A stretch of 64,000 bases of DNA from Fulvia fulva. Its lineage: Eukaryota; Ascomycota; Dothideomycetes; Mycosphaerellales; Mycosphaerellaceae. Every line of letters starts with the position of its first letter. The first letter of the stretch is position 1. The notes under the pieces were generated by a model, which made no database searches, was not told where the DNA came from, and saw nothing but the letters and a program-made list of their open reading frames with translations. Where the stretch lies: contig NC_063013.1 of the NCBI RefSeq assembly GCF_020509005.1, positions 2,294,001 to 2,358,000 of the forward strand, given 5' to 3'. Shown here one piece after another: positions 33,681-47,838 of the stretch. A program made the translations under genes and the position numbers.

Positions 33681-33883
33681 AGGGCAGGCCTATAACACTA
33701 GCGTACCCCTAACAAGGGAAATTTAAGACAACAACTAGGAGGAAAAGACAGGCGGGAAGGAGGAGGGGTTTTCACTAACACGGTTTCCCCTCTATATATA
33801 CGAAAACAAGATAGCATAGCTATATAGGCCAAAGGGCACTACAACAGCTTAATGAAATATCTATCTATCTATATATTAAGGAT

Positions 33884-36372
33884 CTTTTCTACCTCGTATA
33901 TATACGTAGGTACTACTACTATATCGGCTACTATATTAGCCTCGGTAGTGTTAGGTTCGATAGTTATCGGTAGTAGCGGCGCTAGATACTACCCTTTAAG
34001 TAGTAGGAAATCGGGGTAGTCGGCTCGTTATAGTAGTAAGGTATAGAAGCAGTTATTAAGTCCTACTAGAGCGTCTAATAGTTTTAGTCGATAAGAGAGT
34101 CTAGCCGGTATAACTTCCGTAATCTAGTAAGGGCCGGCATATCTCCTATCTAGCTTCTTAGATAGTCGAGTCGTACGGATATACTTAGTACTAAGATATA
34201 CCTAATTACCTACCTTATAGTCTAGAGGAATGCTTCGGTAGCGGTTTGCTACTTCTACTTAGAGAGCTTATAACATTCGTATATTCTCTTAAAGGTGCTT
34301 ATAAAGCTCGTAAATTCGACGTATAAAGGTTTCTACTAATCGCGTATCTAGTCGCTAGAGAGTGGTCAGTCCTCCCTCCTTTCTAGCGTTTAGGTCAACT
34401 CGCTCTATAAACTTAGGGTTATAGCCTAAGGTAGCGTAGAACGGCGATATACTAGTAGTCTCGGATAGGTAATTGTTAATCGCGAACTAAGTAAGGTATA
34501 GCTATTCTGCCTAGTCATCCTATACCTTATTAGTAAATATATAAAGATACTATTCTATCGCCTAGTTAGTACGTTCTAACTATCTATTAGTTTCTAGGTG
34601 ATACGAAGAACTTAGCTTACGATTTGTATAGAGCATCTTATAGTGTTTCTTCTAGAAGGTAGTAACCTACTACTTGCTACGGTCTAATATAATAGTATTA
34701 GGAAACCCGCGCCGACAGAACATATATTTAAGGAAAAGCCTTGCCGTATTCTATACTATTATTACGCTAATAGGGATCAGCTCGACTTCCTTAGTAAGCC
34801 TATTAGTAACGGTTATAATGTTGTTATAGACTATGCCGTTAAGAGTGCTATCTAGGAGTCCGATAACGAAGTCGACTATAATATGTTTCTAAGGCCGATC
34901 TAGAACAGGAAGTGGCTATAATAATCCTAGTAGCTAGGAGTATAGAGATTTTGTTATACGGTAGGTACGGTAATTCGCGGTATATCTACGTACGGATCTC
35001 GCTAATCTAGGCTAGTAGAATTTACGTACTACGAGTTTATAAGTACGAGCTCGTCCTAGATAGCCTGCTACTAGAGCGTCATAGTTTATCTTAATTATCC
35101 TAGTCTATAAGGCTTAGTCATTTAGTACCTATAAGCTCTAGCCGTCGTATTGATTTGGAACATATAGTAGGTCGCTATCTACTTTATAGTGTACTAGGTG
35201 AATCTTCGCTCTCTATAGTAGTATAGGAGTACGGTCTTTCTGTAGGTCCTTAATCGCGGTCTTAAGCTCGTTATCGGTTACGTACGCCGTCGACATTCGA
35301 TACTCGAGTTCGGCTTCCCGTTAACTTTTACGCGTCGCCGGTTATTTAGTAGGCGTATCTCGTTCTATAGGCATAAACTCTTTAGCTTTAGGGTTTAGCT
35401 ATACTAGTTCCTCTTCTTCCGGCGTATCTTCTACTATTACCTATAGTAAGGCGATCTTAAGGAATCGCTTAGGAGGCAGTAATGTCTAATACTAATGCTA
35501 GTTCCGAGGGTCGTCTACCTCCTACGGAAGGTCCTAGCTACGTCTCGTTAGGCTATCTAGCTTTATACCTTAAAGTCCTAGACGGTATATTATCTTAAAG
35601 TTAAACTAGCATAAGAACTTAGCCTAACGCGCTTGTCGCCGATTTAGCTACTTTGTCTTTATGAAGTATTCTAGGTTCTTATAGTCGGTATAAATCTTGA
35701 CTAGCTATAAGTCCTTATTATCTACTTCGTAGGCGAGCTCGGGTCTCTATTCCTTAAAAGCCTTGATAATAGCTAATAGTTCCTTGTTATAGATTTTATA
35801 ATTACACTCCTATAGACTCAACTTCTTCGAGTAGAAGGCTATAGGATATAGTATACCCTTCTCGTTATACTACGAAAGTACGCCGGCGTTTATAAAATCT
35901 AAAGAATCTGTCTCTACTACCGTTTCCCTACCTAGTATATAATGTACGAGTATGCCGGCTTTACTAAACGTAGCTTTCAAATTGTCAAAGGCTCGTTAGT
36001 AATCTAGTAACTATTAACTCCTTCTGTTCTTATGATTGCTTAGTCCGTCCGACTTGGTCAGGTTTGTAAGAGGAGTAGCTATACGCGAAAATGCTTCGAT
36101 AAACCGCCTATAGAAGTTGGCAAATCTAAGGAAGGCCTAGACATCCTTTAGGTTCTTAGGAGCTTCCTATGTCTAAATATATTCGAGTTTCTCGGGGTCT
36201 ATCTCGATGCTGTTAGGGGTTATAATTAGCCTAAGATACCTCACCTTCTATTAGTAGAATTCGCTTTTGTCGATGTCTACTATAAGTCCTATATCGCGTA
36301 GCTTAGTAAGAACCTTTCGTACGTGTTTAATATACTCCTCTAAGGTGTTACTAAAGATAAGTACGTTATCTA
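33884..36372 (-). pseudogene. G1 integrase, RNase H and reverse transcriptase
   Basis: Reverse complement of about 12471-14950 of the reference Gypsy, with integrase zinc and core regions (34930-34250), RNase H (35900-35600) and the reverse transcriptase box YLDN at 36363-36374. It stops within tctaggta, where an opposite-strand Gypsy piece begins. Confidence 0.8.
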
Positions 36373-36376
36373 GGTA

Positions 36377-39300
36377 AGGGACGCGTAATAATAGGACAGA
36401 ACTCGAATCGCGAGAGCGCGATACCCTAGAATACGGTAAGGCGTATTACGCGTAGATACCTAGAGAGCGTAACGCGGCGATATTATTAGTAGGTAGTCGC
36501 GCGTTAGTAAATAGTTAGGATATAGGCATCGTTACGCCTCCCCCGAACAACCTAGACAATATGACCTTATAGATAGATAGCGGTATACCGCTACCCTAGA
36601 AGCCTAATTAGAAGGGTAAAGGCAAGTAGTAACGTACCTCTCTTTTCCCCGACCTCTCCTCTTTTCCTTAGAGTTAGATATAGGACGATAACCGGCGTGT
36701 TATAGTTAATACCGGTGTCGCGTTATAGTAAGAGATTGACGAAGTATACTAGAAGGCTATCGACCGAGTAGTAGCTAGCGAGATTAACTTTATAGAACTG
36801 TTCGAGTTTAAGCTCGAAGAGAACCCTAACGACCCCGACGAACTAGACGAGGTGTATCTGTTACTCGACGAGGTAGAGTATATCCTCGTATCCGAATACT
36901 AGAATGTCGATCTAGACAAACTCGCGAACCTCGCTTCCTAATACCTAAAGACTACCTACGATTTAGTGCTATAGGTAGTTAATACTATAATCACTAAAGG
37001 CTAGTAACTCGATGTAATAGAGCGAGCTAATACCGTCTAGAACGACTAGTATACTACGCTATATACCGAGTACGACCGTATCTATAAGATGCTATAAAGC
37101 GAAGAGGCTATAACGTAGAGAATGGCCGCGGACCTTAAGAGTAAGAAGGATTGCGACCTAGCCAAGTTATAAGAGGTAGAGAAGAAGTATAAGGAAGCTA
37201 ATAACTTATATAAGTAGTTTAGTAAGATCTACAAGAAAGAGAAGAAGAAGGTATAGGATGCCGAGGTAAAGAAGTAGGACGCTAAAGCAAAAAACCTGGC
37301 CCTATAGAAGGAGATCAATGACTTAAAGGCTCGACTCGAAGCTATAGGCACTATATAGAACGAAGGAGGCAATCGAGGCCGATCTGGTCGCCGACCATCT
37401 CGTTCCCGCCTACGTAAGACTTTACTTAAGTAGCTAATACGTAAGTACCGCGAAGCTACTAGTAGAGACGGGGGTGGTAGTAGTAGAGATGACGATAATG
37501 ATAGTAATAGCGGAAGACGTAATAACCGCCGCGATAATCGCCTACGCCTAGATAACCGCGACTCGAGACTACGTTTTAGTCGTATATAGACACTACTTAC
37601 GGACCTCTCTAAACGCCTATTTACTATCGACCGTACCCTAACTCGCGGTATAGAGATTAGGAAAGGCGTACTAGATCCTAGACACTTTAAGAACGATAAC
37701 GATCTGAATTTCGATAGCTAGTATAGTAGCGTACTCCTAAAGTTAACTATAGCCACTTTCCGTATAGAAGTAGATAGTCTACGCTTCGTGTACGGATAGA
37801 CCTAAGGAGATCCCTAGCGAAGTATTAAGCCGAGGATCCCTATACTAGGGCAACAGTCCTTTAATAAGTTCAAGACGGGCGAAGAACTATTAGATTAGAT
37901 AACACGCTAGTATAGTACCCGTAACGAAGGAACTAAGGCTATAGTTAATATCGCTACCTATAAGTAAGAGTAGGGCGAGACCTTCGTAGCCTTCTACGCT
38001 CGCTATTCGAAGCTACGTACCTAGATAGAATAGAGCGATAAGACCGAGCTTATACTATTCCGTAACCGACTAAACCGTAAGTACTTTATTAAGACCTTCG
38101 GCGACCGCGAAGTCGACCGCCGCCTAGATAGTATATAAGACGTTATCGAGGAGTATACCGTACTAGACGAGAGCTTCTACGAGATAGATCGACTATACCC
38201 GTAGAAGGAGCGCCCCCGTAGTAATAGTAACTCGAACGGTAATAGCGGCTAGAATAACTAGAATAACGGTAACGTAGTAACTAGTACCGCTACCGGTATA
38301 GTAGGTACCTTAGTATAGTACCTACTATAGTACGCTAGTACTAAGAAGAAGGAGAATCTACCGATATATCTATAGAACCTACCTACGCTTAACCGTAAGT
38401 AGCGCGAAGACCTTAAGAAGTAGAGTAAGTACTACCGCTATCGTATAGGTTCTTACGTATCGACTAACCCTAAATGCCTAATCTATAGGTATAATAGCGA
38501 CTACCGCCTACCGAGTCTACGTAATACTACGCCGAATCCGAACGTAAACCTTAGTTCCCTCGCCGCCGATCCGTAGTAGGGAAATAGTACGACCGCTACC
38601 TAAGCGTAGTAGATAGCGGTTACCCGAACTTCCTAGGATAGAAAGAGTATAAGATTAAAAGATACGGAATGTAAGAGACGGTAATAGACTATAGTAAGGA
38701 GCTTAAGATATCGGTATACGTACTAGATAAATAATAGCTAGCTATATACCCTTATATATTGTTACCCGTAATAATATAATATAGAAAGGCTCGAGGCCTT
38801 ATAGATTCTACTTCTACCTCTCTCTTTCTTAACTAGAAATTTATACGTAAATACACAATACCCCTAATCCCTTTAACGTAGAGCCGACGACTAATACTAG
38901 GAGATAGAACGCCTACTACGCGATAGATTATACACGCGGCCCTTATAGACGTAGTTATCGGCGGTTAATACGAGCAAATATTTTACTACGTTACCGAACT
39001 CGAATATAATATCGTCTTTAGCCTACCGTAGCTTATAGCGTATAACCTAAACATCTTCTAGGAGATAGGCGAGGTGGCATTTAGATCGGATTACTACTTT
39101 AGTTACTATCTATAGAATAAGACATCGATAATAGTATAATCCCTAAACTACCGCGAGAAGAAGAAGTAGGCACTAGTACGGTACGGACTAGAGCCCTTTA
39201 CTAGAGAAGTAGCGAGCTTTATAGTAGGAGGGGCAGATCTAAACGTCTTATTATATAACCTAGAAGACATAGACGATAAGGAAGTAGACTACTAGGGCGT

Positions 39301-39577
39301 TTCTTAACGCCCGTAGAGGATATACGCGTACCGGCCTAGGGCTAAGTACTTCTATATTATACCTACTAGGCGTAAGAGCGACGGCGGAGAGCTTAAGCTA
39401 AGTATAATAGCTACTAATAATCTAGACTAATTCTTAAACAAGTAGTTTAATCGTAACCCGAAGGAGAAGTTACCGCCGATATACTATAATATTACGGACG
39501 CTTTCTTAGCTAAGAATTATAAAGAACTCCTACCTTACCGACTAGGCGTAGATTATAAGATTTATATTAAGCCTAAT
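36377..39577 (+). mobile_element. Gypsy fragment, plus strand, mosaic of subfamilies B and A
   Basis: Begins in the leader hairpin (right arm only) without an LTR, then runs through gag, protease and the start of pol, and ends abruptly at the LTR of the next element. From about 36500 to 38090 it is almost identical to the reverse complement of 45000-46600 (subfamily B). After about 38095 it follows subfamily A (compare 10505-11990). No target duplication is present. It is a recombinant or rearranged piece, not a simple insertion. Confidence 0.75.
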
Positions 39578-39761
39578 TATAAGGGCGCGCGTACTATAGA
39601 GTCTAATTGAGATAGTTGTTATTCTACGAAGCTACGAAAGAGGAGCGCGAGGCGCGGCGGGCTTATAAGGAAGCGCTAAGCCGCGCTAACCCGATACGGA
39701 AGGTCCGCGGTTCAGCCGGGTCGACGCTTTAGTAGTGAAGTGGCGCGGGTCGCCCGTAATA
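39578..39761 (-). repeat. 3' LTR of G2
   Basis: 184 bp, TATAAGGGC...CCCGTAATA, followed by a C-rich run (complement of the polypurine tract). Confidence 0.9.
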
Positions 39762-42700
39762 GTACCCCCCCTCCTAAAACACGCCTTAGTCCTCTAAGCG
39801 TTATCTATCTTATAAGGCTACTTGCCTATACTACTCTATAGTCTCGCGAAAGCCTAATTATCCTCTAGAGCCTTATCCTTATCTAGTAACACCTCTGTCT
39901 CTAAATCTACCTTTAGTTTATCCTTTAGCCTATCCGCGACCGGCTTCCTTCGAGAAATATATTGCCTAATTAGCTAGCTTGCCCTAGACCTAAGTCTATC
40001 TTTGGCTAGTACTCGCGTATAATCCTTATAGCTAAGGTTAGGTAGTATTATAGGCTCTATAGGTCTTACTAGAGCATCGGTATAACTACTAGTACTATCG
40101 TAGAGCTAAGGGCGGTAGATAAGACCGGTGACCCTAGTTACGACGGTAGGCTTTCCCGTAATCTAGCTAGTATAGCGGTGCGTAGTAAATATATACGGAG
40201 TAGATTCTATTAAAGGTATAGTTCGAGGCGACTTATTCGTAACGGTGTCGTTCTACTAAGTAACCCTGATCGTGTTAAGCCTAAGCACCTTAGTAGCTAG
40301 TAGAGACTAGTCGGATAGAGCTACGAAACCTATAGGCGTAGATAACTCCGGCCGGTTATAGTAAAAGTCTATAATAGCGGCGGCTACGTGTTTAAACATG
40401 TCCTTAGCCGGTTGCTAGGTCTTACTATCCTCCTTATTCTAATATCCTAGCTATTTCACTTTGTACTAAGTGTCTACCTTACGCTTCTATCCCTTCTTTA
40501 CCTTACCTACTCGCTTACGAGTATATATGTCTAGAATCTTCTCTACTTCGTATATCGGGGAAGTAGGTATAGCTACTACGTCGGCGATCGTATTAGCTTT
40601 GGTCGTATCGGGCTTAATAACTACCGGCGGCGGCGGTACGAGGTACTAGTCTTCGAGTAGAGGTAAGTTTAGGTCGTCGGCTTTTTGTAGAAGGGAGGTG
40701 TAGAAGTAGTTATCGAGCCCTACTATCGTATCTAATAAGTCTAGCTTATACGAGAGTCTAGTAGGTATTACCTTAGTGATTCTATAGGGACTAGCGTATC
40801 GTCTATCGAGCTTCTTAGACGGCCGTGTCGTACGGATGTTCTTTATACTAAGGTACACTATATCGCCTACTTTATAATCTAGTAGGATACTTCGATAGCG
40901 ATTCGCGGCCTTAGCTTATAGCGCTTACGACATTCTTATATTCTCTTATAGATTCTTCTATAGGCTATATAGTCGCTTAATAAACGTCTCGGTAGATTTG
41001 CTATCTAATCGCTATAGTATCGTTATCTATCGGTCTTTACCTACCTATACGTCGATACGCTCCGTAAATTCTAGATTGTAGCCAAGCGTAGTATAGAGAG
41101 GAGATACGCCGGTAGTCTCTAAGATATAGTTATTAATTACGAATTACGCTAGACAAAGCTAGTCTACCTAATCACTTTGTACCTCGTTAACGAATATACG
41201 TAGGTACTGTTCTATAGCCTAGTTCGTACGCTTAGACTGTCCGTTAGTCTTAGGGTAGTAGGAAGAACTTAGCTTACGATTAATACGTAATATCTTATAG
41301 AGCTTCTTCTAGAAAGTCGCGATCTACTACCGCCCTCTATCCGAGGTAATAGTGTTAGGTAGGCCTCGACGGCAAAAGACGTGTTTAAGGAAAAGTCTTA
41401 CCGCGCTCTATACTATTATAGCTCCGATAGGAATCAACTCGACTTCTTTAGTTAGTCGGTCCGTAACGGTTATAATATTGTTATAAGTTATGCCGTTAAC
41501 GGTGCTATCTAGAAGTTCGACGACGAAGTCGACTACGATATATCTCTAAGGTCGGTCCGGAACAGAAAGTAGGTACAATAATCCTAGTAGCTAGGTGTAT
41601 AGAGATTTCGATATACGGTAGGTACGGTCATTCGCGGTATATCTACGTACGGATCTTGCTAGCCTAGGCTAGTAGAATTCACGTGCTACGAGTTCGTATA
41701 TACGTGCCCGCCCTAGATATCCTACTACTAGAGTATCGTAGTTTATCTTAATCAATCGAGTCTATAGAGCTTAGTTATTTAGTACCTATAGGCTCTAACC
41801 TTCGTACTAATTACGGATATATAATATGTCGCTATCTACCTTATAATACGTAGAGTGTATCTTCGCCTTCTATAATAAAGGAGGGATAGTACTACTATCC
41901 TTCTATAGTAGCTTAATAGCTACTTTGAGCTCGCTATCTAAAGCGTAAGCGGTCATTATACGGTATTCGAGTTCGGCTTTAATCTAGACTTTATACGTAG
42001 GCTATACTAACTACGATGCTAGCTTAGGTTCTAGAATGAACTCTACGGCTTTAGGGTTCAGTAGAGTCGTGTCTTCCTCCTCGGGCGTATCTTCGACGGT
42101 AGCTTATATAGAGTCGATCTTAAGGAATCGCTCCGGCGGAAGTAATGTCTAATACTAGTACTGATTTCTCGGATCGTCTACCCCCTACGGAAGGTCCTAG
42201 CTACGTCTCGTTAGGCTATCTAGCTTGGTTCCTTATACCCCGGGGCGATATATAATCTAGAAGTTAAATTGCGATAGGAACTCTACCTACCGTACTTACC
42301 GACGATTTAGCTACTTCGTCGTTATAAAGTATTCTAAGTTCTTATAGTCCGTAAATACCTTGACTAGCTCGCTACTATTATCTACTTTATAGGCTAGCTC
42401 CGGTCGCTATTCCTCGAAGGCCTTAGTAATTACGAGGAGCTCCTTATCGTAAATCTCGTAATTATACTCCTACGGACTAAGCTTCTTCGAATAGAAGGCC
42501 ACCGGGTACAAAACGCCTTCGTTATTATACTATAATAACACTCCTACGTTCATAAAGTCTAAGGAATCCGTCTCTACTACGGTCTGTCTACCCGGAACGT
42601 AATACGCGAGTATACCCGCTTTGCTAAACGTAGCTTTTAATACGTCGAAGGCGCGCTAATAATCTACTGTCTAGTCGATTCTCCGAATCTTGTGATTACT

Positions 42701-45700
42701 AGGTCCTTCGCTTCTTATCAGATTAGTCAAAGGTACGGCTAGTCGTAAGAAGGCCTTAATAAAGCGGCGGTAGAAGTTAGCGAAGCCTAGGAAGGCCTAT
42801 ATATCTTTTAGGTTTGTTAGTGCTTCCTATGTCTATATACATTCGAGCTTCTCTAGATCTATCTCAATTCCGTTAGGCGTGATAATTAGTCCTAGGTACT
42901 TGACTCGCTACTAATAGAATTCGTACTTGTCGATATCTACCGTTAGCCCTACGTCTCTAAGCTTAATAAGGACCTTACGTATATACTCGATATGTTCTTC
43001 TAGTATATCGCTAAAGATTAGTACGTTATCTAGGTATACGGAGACGAAGTTATCTAAATGTTCCTATAACACCTTATTAATATAAGACTAGAACGAGGCT
43101 AGGCCGTTATATAGTCCGAAGGGCACTACGAGGTATTCGTATATACCGTACCGTATCGTAAACGCCGTTAACTATTTATGCCCCTCTATAATACGTAACT
43201 TATTAAAGGCTACTATAATGTCTAGCTTCGTAAAGTACTTCTTACCGTATATACGGTTAAGCGTCTCCTATATTAGGGGAATCGGATATCTGTTCTTAAT
43301 CGTAATAGCGTTAAGGCCGCGGTAGTCGATATATACTCGTAGCCCTCTACCTAGTTTCCTTATAACTAGGACCGGCGTAGGCGATTAACTTGTCTTTTAG
43401 CCTACTTTACGTATTTTGCCTTCTTCGGATTACTCTAGTATCCACTTCTTCACAGCTTCATTTTCCTTCTTAGCTAAGCCGTAGGGTTTATAATATAGTA
43501 GCTCCTAGGGCCCGTCCGGTTTAATATAAATCTCGTGATCTATCCCGGGTCGATAAGGTAGGAGTCCCTTATAATCTTTCGCCGAGAAGGCGTCCGCGAT
43601 GTTATGATATATCTATAGGAGCTTCTCCTTCGGATTGTGGTTAAATTGCTTGTTTAGGAACTGATCTAGGTCATTAGCCGCTATAGCACTTAGCTTTAGG
43701 TCGCCGCCCTCGTCCTTACGTCCCGTAGGTAAGATATAGAAGTACTTAGCTCTAGGCCGGTACGCGTACATCTCCTATACGCGTTAAGAAACGCCCTAGT
43801 AGTCCACCTCTTCTTCGTCGCCTATACTAAACGATAAGACGATCAACTCCGCCCCTCCTACTATAAACCTACCGGAGGTTCTAGTAAAGGGCTCTAGTCC
43901 GTATCGTACTTATGACTACCTTCTAAGGTAGTTTAGGGACTATACTATTGTCGATGTCCGGTTAGGTAGATAATAACTAAAGTAGTAGTCGGATCTAAAA
44001 GCCACCTCACCTATAGCCTAGAAGATGTCGGGGTTATACTAGCTTAACTATAGTAGTCTAAGGACGATGTCGTACTCGAGGTCGGTTACGTAGTATATTA
44101 TTTGCTCGTAATGACTACCGATAACTACGTCGATTAAGGCTACGTAGGTAATGCGCCGTATACTTACCTTTCTATCTCCTAGCGTAAGCCTCTTACTTTT
44201 CGCTAGCTCGAAGAGGGGTATTATATGTTTGCGTATAAATTTCTAGTTAAGAAAGAGAGATATACTCGTAGAATCTAATAGGCCTCGAGCCTTTTTATGT
44301 TATATTATTACTAGTAGTACTATATAAGGATGTATATCTAGTTATTGTCCTTTTAGTACGTAACTTAATAATCTTAGCTCGCCCTTACTATAGTCCGCCT
44401 CTTACATTCTATGTCTCTTAATCTTATGCTCTTTCTAACCTAGGAAGTTCGGTTAACCGCTATCTACTACGCTTAGGTAGCGGTCGTGCCATTTCCCTAT
44501 TACTATAGGTCTGTAGTAAGGGAGCTGAGGTTCGGGTTAGCGTTCGCGTTGTTTCGTAGTCGCGGTAGGCGATAGTCGCTATCGTAACTATATATCGGGC
44601 ACTCGGGGTTAGTCGATACGGACGAGCCTATACGGTAGCGGTAGTACTTACCTTACTTCTTAAGTTCTTCGCGCTACTTACGGTTAAGCTATAGTAGATT
44701 CTATAATTGAACGGGCAGATCTTCCTTCTTCTTAGTACCGGCGTATTACGGAGGACGCTAGACTACGGCACCTACTACGCCTATAGCGGTACTAGTAGCT
44801 ACTAAGCTATTCTAGTTATTCTAGCCGCCGTTACCGTTACTAAGAGGACGCTCCTTCTACGGGTATAGGCGGTCTATTTCGTAGAAGCTCTCGTCTAGGG
44901 CAGTATACTCTTCGATAACGTCCTATATATTATATAGTCGACGGTCGACTTCGCGGTTACCGAAGGTCTTAATAAAGTACTTACGGTTTAGTCGGTTACG
45001 GAATAGTATAAGCTCGGTCTTATCGCTCTATTCTATCTAGGCACGTAGCTTCGAATAGCGAGCGTAGAAGGCTACGAAGGTCTCGCCCTACTCTTACTTA
45101 TAGGTAGCGATATTAACTATAGCCTTAGTTCCTTCGTTACGGGTACTATACTAGCGTGTTATCTAATCTAATAGTTCTTCGCCCGTCTTGAACTCATTAA
45201 AGGACTGTTGCCCTAGTATAGGGATCCTCGGCTTAATACTTCGCTAGGGATCTCCTTAGGTCTATACGTATACGAAGTATAGACTATCTACTTCTATACG
45301 GAAAGTAGCTATAGTTAACTTTAGGAGTACGCTACTATACTAGCTATTGACATTCGGATCGTTATCGTTCTTAAAGTGTCTAGGATCTAGTACGCCTTTC
45401 CTAATCTCTATACCGCGAGTTAGGGTACGGTCGATAGTAAATAGGCGTTTAGAGAGGTCCGTAAGTAGTGTCTATATACGACTAAAACGTAGTCTCGAGT
45501 CGCGGTTATTTAGGCGTAGGCGATTATCGCGGCGGTTATTACGTCTTCCGCTATTACTATCATTATTGTCATCTCTACTACTACTACCCCCGTCTCTACT
45601 AGTAGCTTCGCGGTACTTACGTATTAGCTACTCGAGTAAAGTCTTACGTAGGCGGGAACGAGAGGGTCGGCGACCAGATCGGCCTCGATTGCCTCCTTCG

Positions 45701-46741
45701 TTCTATATAGTGCCTATAGCTTCGAGTCGAGCCTTTAAGTCATTGATCTCCTTCTATAGGGCTAGGTTTTTTGCTTTAGCGTCCTACTTCTTTGCCTCGG
45801 TATCCTATACCTTCTTCTTCTCTTTCTCGTAGATCTTACTAAACTGCTTATATAAGTTATTAGCTTCCTTATACTTCTTCTCTACCTCTTATAACTTGGC
45901 TAGGTCGTAATCCTTCTTACTCTTAAGGTCCGCGGCTATTCTCTACGTTATAGCCTCTTCGCTTTATAGCATCTTATAGATACGGTCGTACTCGGTATAT
46001 AGCGTAGTATACTAGTCGTTCTAGACGGTATTAGCTCGCTCTATTATATCGAGTTGCTAGCCTTTAGTAATTATAGTATTAACTACCTATAGCACTAAAT
46101 CGTAGGTAGTCTTTAGGTATTAGGAAGCGAGGTTCGCGAGTTTGTCTAGATCGACATTCTAGTATTCGGATACGAGGATATACTCTACCTCGTCGAGTAA
46201 CAGATACACCTCGTCTAGTTCGTCGGGGTCGTTAGGGTTCTCTTCGAGCTTAAACTCGAACAGTTCTATAAAGTTAATCTCGCTAGCTACTACTCGGTCG
46301 ATAGCCTTCTAGTATACTTCGTCAATCTCTTACTATAACGCGACACCGGTATTAACTATAACACGCCGGTTATCGTCCTATATCTAACTCTAAGGAAAAG
46401 AGGAGAGGTCGGGGAAAAGAGAGGTACGTTACTACTTGCCTTTGCCCTTCTAATTAGGCTTCTAGGGTAGCGGTATACCGCTATCTATCTATAAGGTCAT
46501 ATTGTCTAGGTTGTTCGGGGGAGGCGTAACGATACCTATATCCTAACTGTTTACTAACGCGCGACTACCTACTAATAATGTCGCTACGTTACGTTCTCTA
46601 GGTATCTACGCGCTATACGCCTTACCGTGTTCTATATTCTAATACGACTCTACGCGTTCTCGAGTTCTACGGTTCTGTCTATTCCTATTATTACGCGTCC
46701 CTTACCTAGATCCGCGATCTAGGTAGGGTAGTAGAACAAAC

Positions 46742-46925
46742 TATAAGGGCGCGCGTACTATAGAGTCTAATTGAGATAGTTGTTATTCTATAAAGCTACG
46801 AAAGAGGAGCGCGAGGCGCGGCGGGCTTATAAGGAAGCGCTAAGCCGCGCTAACCCGATACGGAAGGTCCGCGGTTTAGCCGGGCCGACGCTTCGGTAGT
46901 GAAGTAGCGCGGGTCGCCCGTAACA
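46742..46925 (-). repeat. 5' LTR of G2
   Basis: 184 bp, ends CCCGTAACA, which shows the unmutated TG...CA terminus on the minus strand. The leader hairpin lies next to it at 46703-46725. Confidence 0.9.
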
Positions 46926-47198
46926 CTCTAGCTCTTATAACTTAGCTAGGTCGTAATCCTTCTTACTCTTAAGATCTACTACTATTTTCTATATAATAAG
47001 CTCTTTACTTCGTAGTATCTTATAGATACGGTCGTATTCGGTATATAGCGTAGTATACTAGGTGTTCTAGAGGTCGTTAGCTCGCTCTATTATATCGAGT
47101 TATCTACCCTTAGTAATCGCCGTATTAACTACTTATAGTACGAAGTCGTAGGTAGTCTTCGGGTGTTAGGATATAAGGGTCGTAAGGTTATCTAGGGT
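46926..47198 (-). pseudogene. G1 gag fragment
   Basis: Reverse complement of about 9345-9610 of the reference Gypsy (subfamily A). Interrupted at 47198 by the solo LTR; continues at 53344. Confidence 0.8.
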
Positions 47199-47603
47199 TG
47201 TTAGGGCGAGAGCCTGGCCTATAAGATGTAAGGGTGAAAGCGAGAATGTAGGTGCGAAGTACAGATACAAAAGGGTATAGTATGATTGCTATACAAAACG
47301 AAAGACGAAGAAAGCAAGAGAGGCCTAGGGAAGGCTAGATATTTATACGCGACCCTCGCGAGTACGTGTCCCCGCATCAATAGGGCTAACCCGTGCGAAG
47401 CCGCGCTTAGCAGCTTTGCTCAAAACCTTATTCTAACCTGCCCTACGTTCCGAGTCTTCTACATGCTTCTTCTAGGGTCTAGCGTAGTCGCGGGTGCTCG
47501 CGGGAGTGCCGTAAGTCATATAGTCACGAGCCGAAGTGAATCTGTCAAGGTTTAGTAGAGGGGTGAATTTGGAGGGCTAGGTCCCGTAGTAAATGTTGCG
47601 GGG

Positions 47604-47838
47604 TGTTAAGATGTAGCATCTCAAAGGGAGTCAACAATCAGGAAGTGATCTGGCAGCCTAAGGCATCCACGATGACTCAGCTTGTAGGGAGATACCTTCT
47701 CTCCCCTTTAGCTTAGATAGACATCTAACATAATCAACACATTGGTTCCTGATATATTGCTGCATGCTCGTGCTATTAGTCAGTTGAAGATTGATCTCTT
47801 ACTCCACTCCGCTGCCATCCACCCGTACCTGTTCAACA
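47604..47838 (+). repeat. 5' LTR of Copia
   Basis: 235 bp, TGTTAAGATG...GTTCAACA; same length as 52984-53218. Confidence 0.92.

Larger units (their letters stand above)
28745..33869 (+). mobile_element. Full-length or near full-length Tad-like LINE, RIP-mutated
   Basis: A 14-bp target duplication tatatattaaggat lies at 28731-28744 and 33870-33883, and removing the element restores the G1 sequence exactly. It ends in an ATCT-type tail. Readable order: ORF1 region (about 29370-30000), endonuclease (LLGDFNL at 30761-30780), reverse transcriptase (KALGLDRI near 31700, SLDIVGAFDNV near 32100, FVDD at 32378-32389), and the C-terminal block DLTRAEASIAIQIRSEHI near 33310-33370 with a decayed CCHC cluster. 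Length 5125 bp. Stops are mostly TAG from RIP. Confidence 0.88.
39578..46925 (-). mobile_element. Gypsy retrotransposon G2 (subfamily B), complete with both LTRs
   Basis: LTRs of 184 bp lie at 39578-39761 and 46742-46925, and the internal gag-pol is on the minus strand. Compared with subfamily A the LTR has a divergent middle (gcgggcttataaggaagcgc). The flanking pentamers differ (CTAAT and CTCTA), so at least one side was rearranged after insertion. The chromodomain-like C-terminus (near 40380-40560), reverse transcriptase (YLDN-type box near 43030) and gag (44900-46400) can be followed. RIP stops throughout. Confidence 0.88.

Noticed and set aside
45347..45832. Plus-strand open frame of 161 codons
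   Set aside because: Antisense of the G2 gag; low-complexity Arg/Ser/Leu content, no start context.
39573..46930. Simple insertion of G2 with a target duplication
   Set aside because: Flanking pentamers CTAAT and CTCTA do not match, and the left flank is an inverted Gypsy fragment; rearrangement is needed.
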